Origin: Sipunculus nudus
Lineage: Eukaryota > Annelida > Sipuncula > Golfingiida > Sipunculidae
DNA: 64,000 nt
Direction of reading: 5' to 3'
Assembly (NCBI GenBank): GCA_026874595.1
Contig: CM049315.1
Location: 446,001-510,000 of the forward strand
A program made the position numbers and the translations under genes. Position 1 is the stretch's first letter, and every line of letters begins with the position of its first letter. Shown here one piece after another: positions 26,750 to 37,632 of the stretch. The notes under the pieces were generated by a model. That model saw only the letters and a list, made by a program, of their open reading frames with translations. It was not told where the DNA came from and did not search any database.

Positions 26750-26941
26750 CAGGAGCGGATCCGGGAGGATCCAGACCCCACCCCTTTCCTTTAACCGCCG
26801 CAACCTCTTTGAGGGGTTCAAAACAATGTTTTTGCGGCCTGCTCCCCCTCCCCCCTTCCGGACCTGGTGACCTTTTTTTTAGGTGTTGTCTTTAGGCCTG
26901 GGTTCGACCCCTCCTTTTCCGAAAGTATGGATCCGCGCCTG
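26750..26941. mobile_element. hAT-like foldback MITE, copy 1
   Basis: 192 bp bounded by inverted repeats CAGGAGCGGATCC (26750-26762) and its near-complement GGATCCGCGCCTG (ending 26941). Flanks share GTTAT (26745-26749 and 26942-26946), shorter than the usual 8-bp hAT duplication. The interior holds C-rich and T-rich runs and no ORF of note. The ends match the element at 31733-31935. Confidence 0.7.
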
Positions 26942-27310
26942 GTTATGTTCAGAATAATTATAATTGACTTAGTTACCAGAGACCCTCGTTCACGGTTTTG
27001 TCTTGTGGTCTGTAAGATTCATCCACTGTCTTACAGAAGTAAGGACAAGTCAATGTATATCATTAACTTCAGGGTCATTTTGGTTCATCGTTTTCCTACC
27101 CTCTGAACTTTGTTTGTGCCTTACTTTTGGTATGACTCTTAAATCATTACAAACAATGTCTCTCACAAATCGAGAGAATACAACATTGAGCCTATGGACA
27201 TTTCCGTGTGCCAGGCACCTGTAATAACGGAGTGAAAGGTTGAATGGGTATACTAGGGATTATAGCGATAATTGTCTTAGCGATCATCGCTATCACAGCT
27301 GATGGTGCGA

Positions 27311-27321
27311 GGTTCGATTCC
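27311..27321 (+). promoter_or_regulatory. Possible pol III box B of a tRNA-derived remnant
   Basis: GGTTCGATTCC matches the box B consensus, but the upstream region (27240-27310) contains only a poor box A and does not fold as a tRNA cloverleaf by eye. It could be a decayed tRNA-derived SINE head or chance. Confidence 0.2.
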
Positions 27322-27597
27322 AAATAGGACCTGAGAGTTTCATGGGGTTTATGGCCTGGACAGCATTAAGGGTATACATGTATTATTATGATATTTGATG
27401 CTTTAATTTATTAGTAGATTATCATATATTTCTGTTATCTCCAAATATAATATGCATACTTGGAATTTGTAACCATAACACTAAATTAAGCATATATTGT
27501 TTTATTTGGCGTGTATAATGTAGAAAAAAAAATAACTATCACAAACGTCTGTTCTTAATTATATATATATATATGCTAAGATGTGTGATGAATCTGA
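27322..27597. other. Unassigned sequence with a short (TA)n
   Basis: AT-rich sequence with a short TA tract at ~27560-27574, directly beside the hammerhead-like motif. Confidence 0.4.
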
Positions 27598-27638
27598 ATC
27601 CCTACCATCGGTTTCACCTCATCGGCTCATCATGTGAC
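27598..27638 (-). ncRNA. Degraded hammerhead-ribozyme-like motif, copy 1
   Basis: On the minus strand the order is a stem I strand GTCAC, ATGATGA (CTGATGA with the first base changed), a short stem II GCC-GATGA-GGT, GAAA, then ACC-GAT-GGT followed by A (a minimal stem III ending in a GTA cleavage triplet), then GGGAT as the second stem I strand. The arrangement is that of a type I hammerhead with a very short stem III, as in Penelope-like and retrozyme elements. The essential first C of CTGATGA is lost and stem I has a mismatch, so activity is doubtful. A related copy lies at 56312-56344. Both sit next to TA-rich tracts. Confidence 0.45.
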
Positions 27639-29099
27639 TGAAGTTCAACAAACTGCGATATTGTTTTTTTTTTTATAATTTATTTTTCGCACGGTTGGGT
27701 CTCCTCTGACCATGGCGACAGATGTTCAATAGGCTCTTTTGTTTTGAGCATATGATTGCTGGTTTCTCTGCCAAACACAAGTTGCAATGATGTGAAGAGG
27801 TTCAGATTTAGATATATCACATACCTTTGCATATAATACTCTGTTGCAAAACATAACGCTGTGTGACCGCGGAGGAAAGCCTGCATTCCGCAGATCATTT
27901 TGACTTATAATTATTATTATTACTATTATTACTATTTTTATTAACATTATATATATCATTATTACTTATAGTTATATTTTCCCCAGGACCTCCACTCAGG
28001 TCTTTGATTCATTTTACATAAATGATTATTTGGAAGTTGCACATAATGCAACGGAAAGTGTCGTCATCTTTTCAACCTATTTAATTTATTACAAAGTACG
28101 TGCTTTTTAAAGCATCGTCTTTGTCCATCACAGGTCGCCAGGTTTTCGGTTATCATGCTTGGCCAGACAGCTGCTTATCACTGGAATACGAAGCAGACTT
28201 CAGTGGTTTTGTAAATCATTTAATACCCGGTTAACTCCAGCACTGAAACTTTAGACACCATTATGGGTCGCCTAAATGAGATCTTTTTAGATCGTGAAAG
28301 GACATGTAATTCAAGCTGATAGCAAACTGACACTGCCATGAACTGGAAGACTTTGGTGTTTCAAACTTAAGCTAAAATGTTCCTTTAATTTGTCAAGCGT
28401 TTTATTCGATCAAAGGGATGACATTAGCAATCTACCAGAAAATGTGCCACATAATCACAGCTTCAAATACACGCTTTTTAAAGTTCCTCACCGTAAGATT
28501 AGTATTTGACTTCGGGGTCACATCTTCTCAGTTATCTTTGCCGGGGAAAAATCCAGAGATTGGGTTAAGTAGAAATGGGTTCTATAGAGATGTCACTCGG
28601 CCAGTAGCTACTGATACCGTTTCATAATTAGAGGGATCGGTAAAAATCAATGCCGGGCGAGAGAATGGAGCCTTTAACAAACTGAATGGTGACATGTTTA
28701 TTGGACAATCAACATGGAGTGAATGTGGGAGGTTAACAGAAAAGTTTCCAATGTTCACACCATAAACTGACTATTTTATAGTAAAACGCTTTGGCTACCT
28801 TTTAACATCGCAAAAATTCTGATTTTTTTTGCAGTTCATTTTTAATCATTGCGAAAACACCGCGGGGATGGGACGCAGTTTTGTGGTCAGAGTGTCTGAC
28901 CTCGCAGCTGAAGATTTATCGATTTGATCCACGACGAGGACTTTTATGGAAACCAAATAAATCTCAATTTATCTTTGATCTTTGTTTCAAATAAAAATAA
29001 ACTTGGACGTGATGAATTCTTGATTATTCTATTCCCCTTTTTATCGATAAAATGGATGGCAAGGATTTCCTTGCAACAGGACGCGTTATGACTTTTCTT
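27639..29099. other. Unassigned sequence
   Basis: No gene or repeat pair recognised. ORFs on both strands are short and unremarkable. Confidence 0.4.
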
Positions 29100-29300
29100 C
29101 ATGAGAAATGAGGAATATAATACAACTATACATCAGTCTGAACGAACAACGGAAAGAATGCATATAAGTAAATAATACAATATTACATCAGTCTGAACAA
29201 ATACGGGTAGAATGCATGTAGGTAAATAATACAATTAAAAATCAGTCTGAACGAAATACGGAAAGTATGCATGTAGGTATCAAATACAATTATAGGAATG
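29100..29300 (+). repeat. ~55-bp minisatellite, three copies
   Basis: 'atcagtctgaac' recurs at 29132, 29187 and 29241. Each is followed by a 'gaatgcat.taggtaaataatacaa'-type segment with moderate divergence. Confidence 0.8.
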
Positions 29301-29339
29301 TAAATGGTTGACACCTTTTTTAAAAAGAGTGTAGGTTCT

Positions 29340-29386
29340 TGAACACAAGCTTTCGGGTGCTCAGCCCCCTTCCTCAGGTGTGAATG
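29340..29386 (-). other. Penelope-type terminal motif candidate
   Basis: The minus strand reads CCTGAGGAAGGGGGCTGAGC followed by ACCCGAAAGCTTGTG. This places CTGAGGA and GAAA around a GGG/CCC stem, a pattern that recalls hammerhead-like motifs near Penelope-like element ends. No acceptable stem III or cleavage triplet was found. It lies 20 bp from a long (TA)n tract, as does the better case at 37536. Confidence 0.25.
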
Positions 29387-29404
29387 GAGCTGTTCCTCAG
29401 GTAG

Positions 29405-29405
<1 letters not shown>

Positions 29406-29462
<57 letters not shown>
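29406..29462. repeat. (TA)n microsatellite
   Basis: Uninterrupted TA dinucleotides, ~57 bp. Confidence 0.95.
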
Positions 29463-29464
<2 letters not shown>

Positions 29465-29660
29465 TTGAATGTCTGTGTGACACAAGGTTTTAAAAAATAA
29501 TTCTTAACCATATTTTATCTTAAAATATTTCATAGTAAACTCATAAAAGGAACCAAAGTCTATATAAATAATATTCCCTGAGTTGCGGGGGGGGGGGTAT
29601 GATTACATTGACCTTCCTATATACACCCCATCCCCCTATATTGACGCCCCTGGAAACGAA
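29463..29660 (+). repeat. Interspersed repeat 'family Y', copy 1
   Basis: About 200 bp that parallels 37689-37975. Shared phrases in order are 'aaccaaagtctat', 'aatattccctgag / ttattctctgatt', a poly-G run and 'ccccctatattgacgcc'. Both copies start immediately after a long (TA)n tract. Confidence 0.65.
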
Positions 29661-30388
29661 TGATAGAAGTTGAATATCAAGATTAAAAACGGAATGGACA
29701 AAGAAAGGTCTTAGGGGAACGTTAACCCAAAGCGTTGCTGTTTCAAGTCTATCGCCCCAACCACTAAAACTATATCATCTAACAATACCTGTCGTCATTT
29801 GAGTCTCGATTATGACTTGTGGAAATTCCTTACGTCAGAAGTAAAGTATAATATCTATGGTGGGGAAAGATCAATTGACTTTGTGAGATATATTTTTGTA
29901 GTTGCTTCGAAAAGTGATTTTTTTCAATCCATCTCAGATTTTCCAACTATCAATAAAACACAATTTCCCGTACTTTTATTATACATTGATATTTTTTTTC
30001 AATAATGCATTTTTATAACCATATTTTATTCATTTACATACTTTATTCATTTTCTTTATTTGAATTTTGACATCACAGCTACAGTAGTTAGATGATAGTG
30101 TGATATTATATCATATGCACTAACGACTATGGTAGTCAGATGTCAGCGTGGTGTTTATACTACACACACAAGCGAAAAAAAAGGCCTAGAAAAGAGGTCA
30201 GGACACATAATGAAAGTTCACATAAAAAAAAATATTCAACAATAAATGCAAATTATCATCGTTCTCTTGCCCACAACGGCCAAACAAGATTCAATGTGGT
30301 GGCCAAGGCGAACCTTTATATATATATATATATATTACTGTATGTCTTCTATTCCCCCCTCCCAGTCAATATTTAGCTTCGCCGCCAA

Positions 30389-30390
<2 letters not shown>
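29661..30390. other. Unassigned sequence
   Basis: AT-rich, no motif-bearing ORF. A short (TA)n lies at ~30317-30335. Confidence 0.4.

Positions 30391-30462
<72 letters not shown>
30391..30462. repeat. (TA)n microsatellite
   Basis: About 72 bp of alternating AT. It inflates a spurious 108-residue ORF of alternating Ile and Tyr. Confidence 0.95.
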
Positions 30463-30464
<2 letters not shown>

Positions 30465-31732
30465 ATGATAGGACCTAACTACATTGAACATAGAACTATG
30501 ACACAAGGGACCCCTGAATCTGTTATATTTGTTTTATTCACGAAGAGGAATTCTATCAATCCCACACCATGAGGCCCTTGCCATAATGTCTAGGGGACTG
30601 AGGTAATTAACCTATCACGACGAGTCTCGAATGGATGCCTTTATTGGGGAAATGTTAGCGAAAAGGCAGAGGGAACTGTTTCCATTGCTTCACATAATCT
30701 CCTCCAGTCGCGCGACAGAACAATAACGCTTGGTCAGGCTTTTTAAAGTTAACAAATATTAGAGACAGAATAATGAGAGTGTATAGGTCTTTTTACCAAT
30801 GCATTAATAACAAGAACAATAATACGCCCGCTGTGTATCTGGTGACCTCTGAAATATGCGTTATTTTTGATGAGAAGGTAATTCAGGTGAGAAACTCTAT
30901 TGTTAAATATGTATAAAGAGTTTCATGAAAATCCAATGGGTTTTAGTAAGTCACCAAGGTGCCTCCTAGGTGTATTGACCTCTGACCGCATTCAGTATGC
31001 ATGGATTCTGATGGAAATCGAACTTAGGGGAGAGAACTTTTTAGTGTCTTGAGTACTATATTAACCCTCCATCAATGTTATTCCAAATCATCACATTACA
31101 TCTACGTAACCAACAAACGAAAAAGGGAACGTGAATCTACATCCCAATGGATTCATGCCTCCGCTATGGAAGCACAGGTATTAAAAACGCTCTGCGAACA
31201 ACACATCGAAAACTCCGAGGTGCTTGGCGCTCGACTTAGGCCTTAACGTGTGGCCGGACCGCAATGCGCGGCGCATGAGGCTAGAACTGTGGATATTTCC
31301 AGGTTCATTATGTATCAGTGACCGTATATTTGTCTATATTCCTTGATGACGCTCCACACTGAGTCTAAGATGGTGGATTACCACTATAATCTTATCGCTT
31401 CTTCCTAGGCCAAATCCAGAAATGCCCTCAATATATCATGAGATTCCGTTCATAAATGTTGTAAACAAACCTGCACGCACACACACACACACGGAAATAA
31501 TCGCATACCCTCCTGGTGAATGCAATAAAATATACCTCCGTCTTACTGTAGGTACCCCTTGGGTAGAATATGATACTTTTTTGTGAAAAGGATATCTTGC
31601 ACAAGAAAGGCATTTCTCAGAGTTTCAAACAAGTAAGTTGACTATGGTGACAATGTAGGATATGATGGCCCGTTTTACGTCAGGGTTATCATTTGTATTT
31701 CCAATAAGTCTACAAATCAGATGTGTACCTTA
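30463..31732. other. Unassigned sequence
   Basis: Contains the second copy of the 22-bp phrase also found near 24340, and a short (CA)n near 31475. No gene is supported. Confidence 0.4.
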
Positions 31733-31935
31733 GCAGGGGCGGATCCATGATTTAGGAAAGGGGGGGGGAGTCCAACCCAGGAGGACAAATGTAAACCCTA
31801 AAAAAAGGTTCTCAGGTCTGAAAAGGAGGGGTCTTTTGTCTGAAGCCCTTAAGAAAACGTTGTTTCTGATGAAAAAAAGGGGGGGGGGTCCGGACTCCCT
31901 GGACCCCCCCCCCCTTTGAACCCGCTTCCGCTTAG
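31733..31935. mobile_element. hAT-like foldback MITE, copy 2
   Basis: 203 bp beginning GCAGGGGCGGATCC and ending in the diverged inverted form CGCTTCCGCTTAG. It is flanked by an 8-bp duplication with one mismatch, GTACCTTA (31725-31732) and GTACTTTA (31936-31943). The CAGGGGCGG-type ends and 8-bp duplication are typical of hAT non-autonomous elements. The interior contains G- and C-runs that could pair. Confidence 0.75.
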
Positions 31936-32099
31936 GTACTTTATAATGACAGACACAGCGACCCAAAGGTGTGAACTTCATTCTTATCGTTAAATAAATC
32001 TAAGTTCTTGAATATATTGTTTATGTTTTGAACCAAATACTCATAATAAATACATGCAGTATCATCATTAGCCATCTTGAATAATCTTTTTAAGCAGAC

Positions 32100-32625
32100 G
32101 CACTACCTGCCATGAGTGAAGGGCTGTATCAATATGCAGATATATCGATACAAATCGATACGCTACATCGATACCGTAACCGATCTGATCGACGAAACAC
32201 AAACCTGCTCACAAATATTGGTATAAGTCATTCAACGTCAGACCTCACTATATTCTGAATTATTTAAAAGCTTATTTATACAGCTTTTTATTTCATATAT
32301 TGACCTTTTAAGACTTAAATTAGATCACGTTTGGTCAAATGATAGATGAATTTGGTGTATATATACAGTTGTTGGTGCTTCCATGAAAATGTTAGACTAA
32401 TATTTCGGTCTTTTTTTTAATGTTTAGGAAATAATCAGAAATGATACCAAAAGGTAAATGAAGCGCATCGTCAATACAACTCCAGTATCGCTTAATGTAT
32501 TTCGCAATACGTATTGTAGCTGAATTGGCTGACCGATACCAAGGCAAAAAAGAGATTCTGCTTTGTTCGGGTGAAATGAGCCAGCATTCGGGGATATTTT
32601 AGAGTGGTCTCATAAACAAACCGGC
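32100..32625 (-). repeat. Family X, degraded partial copy
   Basis: Same orientation as the copy at 40515-42820. Matching blocks are the 'atcgatac(a)atcgatac..acatcgat' segment (32146-32180 versus 40545-40575) and the 'gtattgtag..ggctgaccgataccaaggc' segment (32511-32545 versus ~41778-41818). The middle is too diverged to align by eye. Confidence 0.45.
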
Positions 32626-33330
32626 TAGTTCCACAGGGATCTTTTAATTAAAGGTTATGTTGCTTCTTCTTTTGATAATTTATATGATTTTTTTTGTATT
32701 TATCAACCAAATGCGTACACTCAGTGTATACACTCTAAAAGCTGGAAACACGTTTCATGGTTCAAATAATAACGCCATTTTGTCCGATTTTTGTAAACAC
32801 GTGGTTTTGTTAAAACAAAACGTGTTTCAAATCTATGCAAAAATAACTTTCATTTCCAAATTATATAAACCGTATTATGTGTTGGAAAATGATATTAAGA
32901 AAGGTTTTTATTATATTCTGGTGGGGTATACTGTCCTCGTTGCCATGAATGGTGCTTTTGCCAGAAGTCCGGTAGGTTGTCCCCCTGACATTTTCCTCAA
33001 AAACGGGATTCCTGTCAGTATTGCTCAAACGCCTTCGATTATCATTGAAGCCCTGACATGCGTATAAACATTTCTAAACCAGTCGACTACAGGGGAAAAC
33101 ATTTGTCATGTTTAAGTCTATAAAATGTAAATATAAAATGTAAAGTGGCTAAAGCTTTATATGAAGTTTAGGTTAATAATTAAATTATCCCTATGATTAT
33201 GGCTAAATATAACTTATGACTTTTCCATTTGTTTTTCCTTATTTATAATTATATATAGAAGGTAGAGTTACCCTCCGGTGTAAAGTGCTCTATGGCCTTC
33301 AGATAAGGTCAGAGCGATATAACACTGATA
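32626..33330. other. Unassigned; contains a 136-codon ORF of unknown status
   Basis: An ORF at 32657-33067 on the plus strand starts with a hydrophobic Leu/Ile/Phe-rich segment that resembles a signal anchor. It has no recognisable domain, its composition follows the AT-rich background, and no promoter, splice or homology support is visible. I do not call it a gene. Confidence 0.35.
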
Positions 33331-33331
33331 A

Positions 33332-33392
<61 letters not shown>
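33331..33392. repeat. (TA)n microsatellite
   Basis: About 60 bp of TA, followed by the perfect palindrome TACGACTAGTCGTA at ~33396. Confidence 0.95.
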
Positions 33393-33393
<1 letters not shown>

Positions 33394-33409
33394 CAGTACG
33401 ACTAGTCGT

Positions 33410-34224
33410 AATGCTTGTCATAATGTTTAAGCACGTGTGGTAAACTACAGCTAGGTTAACAAACATCTGGGCTGGTAATCGTGATTGTGGCCTGTGTTAA
33501 TATGTTCGGCAGGTAAGTGGGACAAGTATGAACACATTGGTCCGGTGGGAGTGAATAAGGTTGGAACTTATGTTTTGGTACTGTTGTAAACCGGTCGGAT
33601 AAACGGAATAAAAACCAGTCGTAGAACCAGCAAATATTTAAATTAGGTCACCTGTTTCCAGCCGCCAAAATTGTAACCTCATGATTAATTCAGCCATTTG
33701 AGGCATTCGCTGTCGATGGTTCTTGCCGGACGGATGGGCGATGTAGCTAAAGACGGTGTGAAGGTTCCCTGGTGCCCTGGTGAGGTCAACCCGAAACAAG
33801 CAGCTATGGTTCGTATAGCCCATGTTATAAATGCCTGCCCCCGCCCCATTTGTTACTTTATAAATATGTTAGGATAATTCTGTTAGACTTTATCAGGGAT
33901 GAACCGAGACGGGTTAAAATGACCAGCCGCCATCTTAACTTTACTCCCTTGGTCTGGTATTGTCTATGACAGTGACTATAAGAATGGCATAAGATTAAGG
34001 AGGAACAGTGATAGTATTACAGTAAATGGCAGAAACCTGGTAGGCTTATTTACAGATTTTATATGATGGCCCGAAATGTATACAGCAGGTACCACGTGGT
34101 AAGTCTGGTCATGAGTGACCATCGTTAGCCGCCATTTTGTATATCATGAACCCCTGGTACAACTGGTGTTAAAACTCGCAGATACTGTGAGGGAAATGTA
34201 CAACTGGTGTGGGCATCGTGGCAT
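33410..34224. other. Unassigned sequence
   Basis: No repeat partner or coding motif recognised. Confidence 0.4.
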
Positions 34225-34690
34225 AATCTGTATGATGTTATTAGGGCAGAAAGGAATGAGTACGTTAGCAGCCCAGTACCCCAAAGTCAGTACCCCACAG
34301 GCTGTAAGCGCCTGTAAGTATACAAAGAGTAGGGGTAGGACAACACTGACTGTTTATGGAAGCCAATGTAATTATAATGGATTTGTAATTTGTATGATGA
34401 GTATGTTAGCAGCCCAGTACCCCACAGTCAGTACCCCACAGGCTGTAAGTGCCTGTAATTATACAAAGAGTAGGGGTAGGACAACACTGACTGTTTATGG
34501 AAGCCAATGTAATTATAATGGATTTGTAATTTGTATGATGAGTATGTTAGCAGCCCAGTACCCCACAGTCAGTACCCCACAGTCAGTACCCCACAGGGTG
34601 TAAGTGGCTGTAAGTATACAAAGAGTAGGGGTAGGACAACACTGACTGTTTATGGAAGCCAATGTAATTGTAATGGATATGTCACTGGTG
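34225..34690 (+). repeat. 141-bp minisatellite, about three copies, frame-preserving
   Basis: 'tatgttagcagcccagtacc' recurs at 34261, 34402 and 34543, exactly 141 bp apart, and a partial further unit extends to ~34690. Because 141 is 47 codons, the plus-strand frame stays open across units (34115-34603, 162 codons). The last unit has a local extra 'cccacagtcagta' duplication. The repeated peptide contains AAQYP and SRGRTTLTVYG but no known domain, so it is treated as a minisatellite rather than a gene. Confidence 0.85.
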
Positions 34691-35089
34691 AATAAAGGAA
34701 CACTATAGTAAGCTTGAGACCAGTTAACAAAGGACAAACTGAGATTCATATAGGTCAGTTATGTGATCTATATTGTATATGTATATTGTAACAGTTTGAG
34801 GGATACCTTTGTTCTGGAGATAGACTTTTCCATACTAAAAGAATAAAAGAACCAGCATATCCCCCCCCTGCTTACTGTAGTAAGGTATTGCCTTATTTGA
34901 TTAAGTGACAAAATATTGGGCCTTAATGCATAACAACTGTCCAATATTATGTGTAGTTATTGCACTATCATATAATTATGAGGAAAGGTACTTGTTCTGC
35001 AGTAGTGCCGTCAACTTCATTTTGGAGTACAGTGCTGCTACCACTGGCAGGCATGATTGTAAAGATTTGTATACTGTATACTGTATACA
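34691..35089. other. Unassigned sequence
   Basis: AT-rich; nothing recognisable. Confidence 0.4.
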
Positions 35090-35530
35090 GTTCTGACAAC
35101 TTTAATGTATGTATGTTATGACAGATCTGGAGAAATCAAATGAGTATTGACAGCTTTATAAATGCATGTTATGATAAGTCTGTCGGTTTGTGTAATGGTA
35201 GCAGAAATCTATATATAGAAACCAGAGGATTATTGACAGATTTGACAGCTTGTCAGATGTCTATCTCCAGATCAGGAGAATTCGGAAGATTGATAGGTCT
35301 GATAGCTTTAATGTATGCGTAATATGACAGATCTATCGCTCTGTAATATGTAGAAATCGAATGAATATTGACAGGTCTGAAAGCCATAATGTAGACATGG
35401 TTTGACCGATCTGCCGCTCTGAGTAATAATATAAGAGAAATCAGATAGGTCTGATAGCTATAATGCACGTTATGACGGAACTGTCGCACAGGTAGATGTC
35501 AGAAGAAATCAGAAGATAAATGCCATGTAG
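35090..35530 (+). repeat. Degenerate ~75-80-bp minisatellite
   Basis: Units of the form 'tgayagctttaatgtatg', 'ttatgacagatctgtcgctct', 'gagaaatcaaatga' recur near 35093, 35149, 35297, 35378 and 35450 with strong divergence and variable spacing. Confidence 0.65.
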
Positions 35531-36494
35531 GGGTGATAGCTGGTAGTGAGTACTGATATTGGGTTGAGATTGAGTACTGAGTAGATGTGTTATGGGAATA
35601 TGTCTGATTGTTAATACTAAACTAATAGGTTGGCAGACCTGATTACAAAGTTGATAGTATAACAGATCTGTAATTACTGTGCAGATGTTATGATGTTTCT
35701 TATCATTGCCAAACTAACATTATGATAGGTTCGTGTTGGAAGTATATTGTTATAACTCATGGCAAAATTATACTTAGCCAGATTTCCTTAGGCTCAGATA
35801 AAGAGGTATATTGGCAAATAATGTACTACTCTGCCCAAAACTGTTGTTGTATTGTTGTATATTGTTATATAGGAGCTATACCTGATTGAAATAATGCTTT
35901 TTATTGTCTTGCTTGTTGGCTGGAATGAAATCCACATTTTGATTAATAGGTAGTGATTGAGCTATCCATAGTAAACAAACATAAAACAACACATCATATA
36001 TCGAACCAGATTATTTATTTATAACCAGATAATGTTTACAGTGCAATTTATAATTTTACATACTGAAATCCAACTTGAAATCCAGCTTGTAATACTTAAT
36101 GATAATAGAGTATGAATTATGAATTTGTAAACAGTATACAAGTCAGTATATTAAAGAAGGATAATGTTACAACAGGATGAATTATTACCGATAGACACAG
36201 TACTAAGGTTAAATATAGCCTGTATAGAAGTGAAATGACCTTTTGTAATATGTGTAATCTATATATGTATCATTATGCCATTATGAATGTTGACATAGCT
36301 CTTAATCTACCTGTTTTAATTTGCAGTAACAGAGCTGTGTAGTCAACCATTGTTTGTCAATCCACATTGTTTGTCAGCCTTGTTTGATGCATTGGAATTA
36401 ACACGTGACTCGTAACCATCTGGGTCATTTGGTGTATGTGACGTGTGGCAAGTGTGTGTGGGCGAGATGCCAACCAACCAACCCAACCCCCTCC

Positions 36495-36498
<4 letters not shown>
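35531..36498. other. Unassigned AT-rich sequence
   Basis: No gene or repeat pair recognised. Confidence 0.4.

Positions 36499-36546
<48 letters not shown>
36499..36546. repeat. (TA)n microsatellite
   Basis: About 48 bp of TA, bordering the left side of the Penelope-like element. Confidence 0.95.
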
Positions 36547-36549
<3 letters not shown>

Positions 36550-36667
36550 AAGTTGGTTCCAGTGCTTGCAGTATAGTGATCGATACAGCTAAGGTAGATT
36601 AACTAAACATTAGGCACGCTGGAGCATCGTGTTATTACTCAAAGCTTCACGCCGGACTAGGACTAGG

Positions 36668-37511
36668 AAAAAATTTATTAAACTATTCCAGGAAAACGGC
36701 CTAAGAATCACAACCGAAAACTAATTTAAAATCAGCAAACTTCCTTTCAACCTTGACCTCCGCAGTGAACAGACCAAACCATATAGGAAACCCAACGACA
36801 AACCTGTCTACATAAACTGCAAATCAAATCACCCACCAGCTATCATAAAAAACTTTCCGCAGGCAATCGGGAAAAGACTCACACTATTATCATCAAGCAA
36901 AAATATATTTGACGATGCCACTCCAATTTATAACTCAGCCTTAAAGAAAGCAGGGTACGCTGAAAGCGTCCATTACAATGCGGGAAACGGCGATAATGGA
37001 CAACAAAGAAAGAAAAGAAACAGAGCTGGAAAGATAATTTGGTATAACCCACCATACAGCAAGAACGTCAAAACAAATGTCGGCTCAGATCTTAAAACTG
37101 ATAAAAAACACTTCCCCCGGGACAACAAACTACACCAAATCTTTAACAAAAATACAATCAAAATCAGCTACAGTTGCATGAGAAATATGATGCAAATAAT
37201 AACAGCCCATAACAAAAAAAGTCACTGCAAAAAATAAGCAAAAAAAACTAGCGAAATCAAAATTCGGTACACAACCACAACACATCATTTCGAACTCGTT
37301 ACGAAAAAGAAACGGAACTTTCGAAGCACGTTTGGACCCTGAAGAGAACTCAATGAAACGAACCTCGGACCAATGTAATCTCTGTATTGAGGAGAAATAC
37401 AGCATACTGCACCACAAAAGCGACAAGTCAATAATCCTACTAAACAGGCCAAGTGAATTAGTTTCGAAATGCCGACACCTGAAGCCACCGAACCGTGTAG
37501 AAAGAAAGTAA
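36668..37511 (+). pseudogene. Penelope-like RT C-terminal linker and endonuclease tail
   Basis: Starting in the AAA codon at 36668, the frame reads FIKLFQENGLRITTEN, a stop near 36721, then PYRKPNDKPVYIN, KSNHPPAIIKNFP, KRLTLLSS, PIYNSALKKAGY, the IIWYNPPYSKNVKTN block (near 37035), HFPRDNKLHQIFN and ISYSCMRNM, with a stop near 37235. After a small frame change it resumes as HIISNSLRKRNGTFEARLD, then CNLCIEEKYSI..LLNRPSELVSKCRHL, ending at the TAA 37509-37511. These blocks are typical of the region after the RT domain in GIY-YIG-bearing Penelope-like elements and of the extreme C-terminus. The RT core upstream and most of the GIY-YIG core between the two parts are missing, so it is non-functional. 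Confidence 0.85.
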
Positions 37512-37535
37512 CAGTTATATCTGGGTCCCCAACAA

Positions 37536-37611
37536 GCGTCAGTTGTTATCTGATGATCGCCCGGGTGCCGATACCGGCAACGGCGTGAAACTCGGAGTAA
37601 TAACACGATGC
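37536..37611 (+). ncRNA. Type I hammerhead ribozyme of the Penelope-like element
   Basis: Self-cleaving RNA motif, seen directly. Outer stem I pairs GCGTC (37536-37540) with GATGC (37607-37611). Inner stem I pairs TGTTAT (37544-37549) with ATAACA (37600-37605). The core CTGATGA is 37550-37556. Stem II is closed by CGCC (37558-37561) and GGCG (37582-37585) with an inner GCCG/CGGC hairpin. GAAA is 37587-37590. Minimal stem III is ACT (37590-37592) with AGT (37596-37598) and loop CGG. The GTA cleavage triplet ends at 37599. The one flaw is a T-T juxtaposition at the base of stem II, where a G-C pair is usual. Short stem III and position in the terminal repeat fit published Penelope-like hammerheads. 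The left terminus keeps only the 3' half on the minus strand. Confidence 0.85.
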
Positions 37612-37631
37612 TCCAACGTGCTTAACGTTTA

Positions 37632-37632
<1 letters not shown>

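Noticed and set aside
27240-27330. tRNA gene.
   Set aside because: Only a box B-like GGTTCGATTCC is clear; acceptor and anticodon stems do not pair by eye.
30246-30572. 108-codon ORF with an Ile-Tyr run, and similar ORFs at 38727, 44322, 45475, 60292 and 62986.
   Set aside because: They are translations of (TA)n or (TATC)n microsatellites.
32657-33067. 136-codon ORF with a hydrophobic N-terminus.
   Set aside because: No domain, homologue or transcription signal can be recognised, and the amino-acid composition follows the AT-rich background. Kept only as a note.
33394-33409. Perfect palindrome TACGACTAGTCGTA.
   Set aside because: It is an isolated 14-mer next to a TA tract with no other supporting structure.
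37130-37606. 158-codon minus-strand ORF.
   Set aside because: It is antisense to the plus-strand Penelope-like coding fragment and the hammerhead, whose motifs are clear in the other direction.
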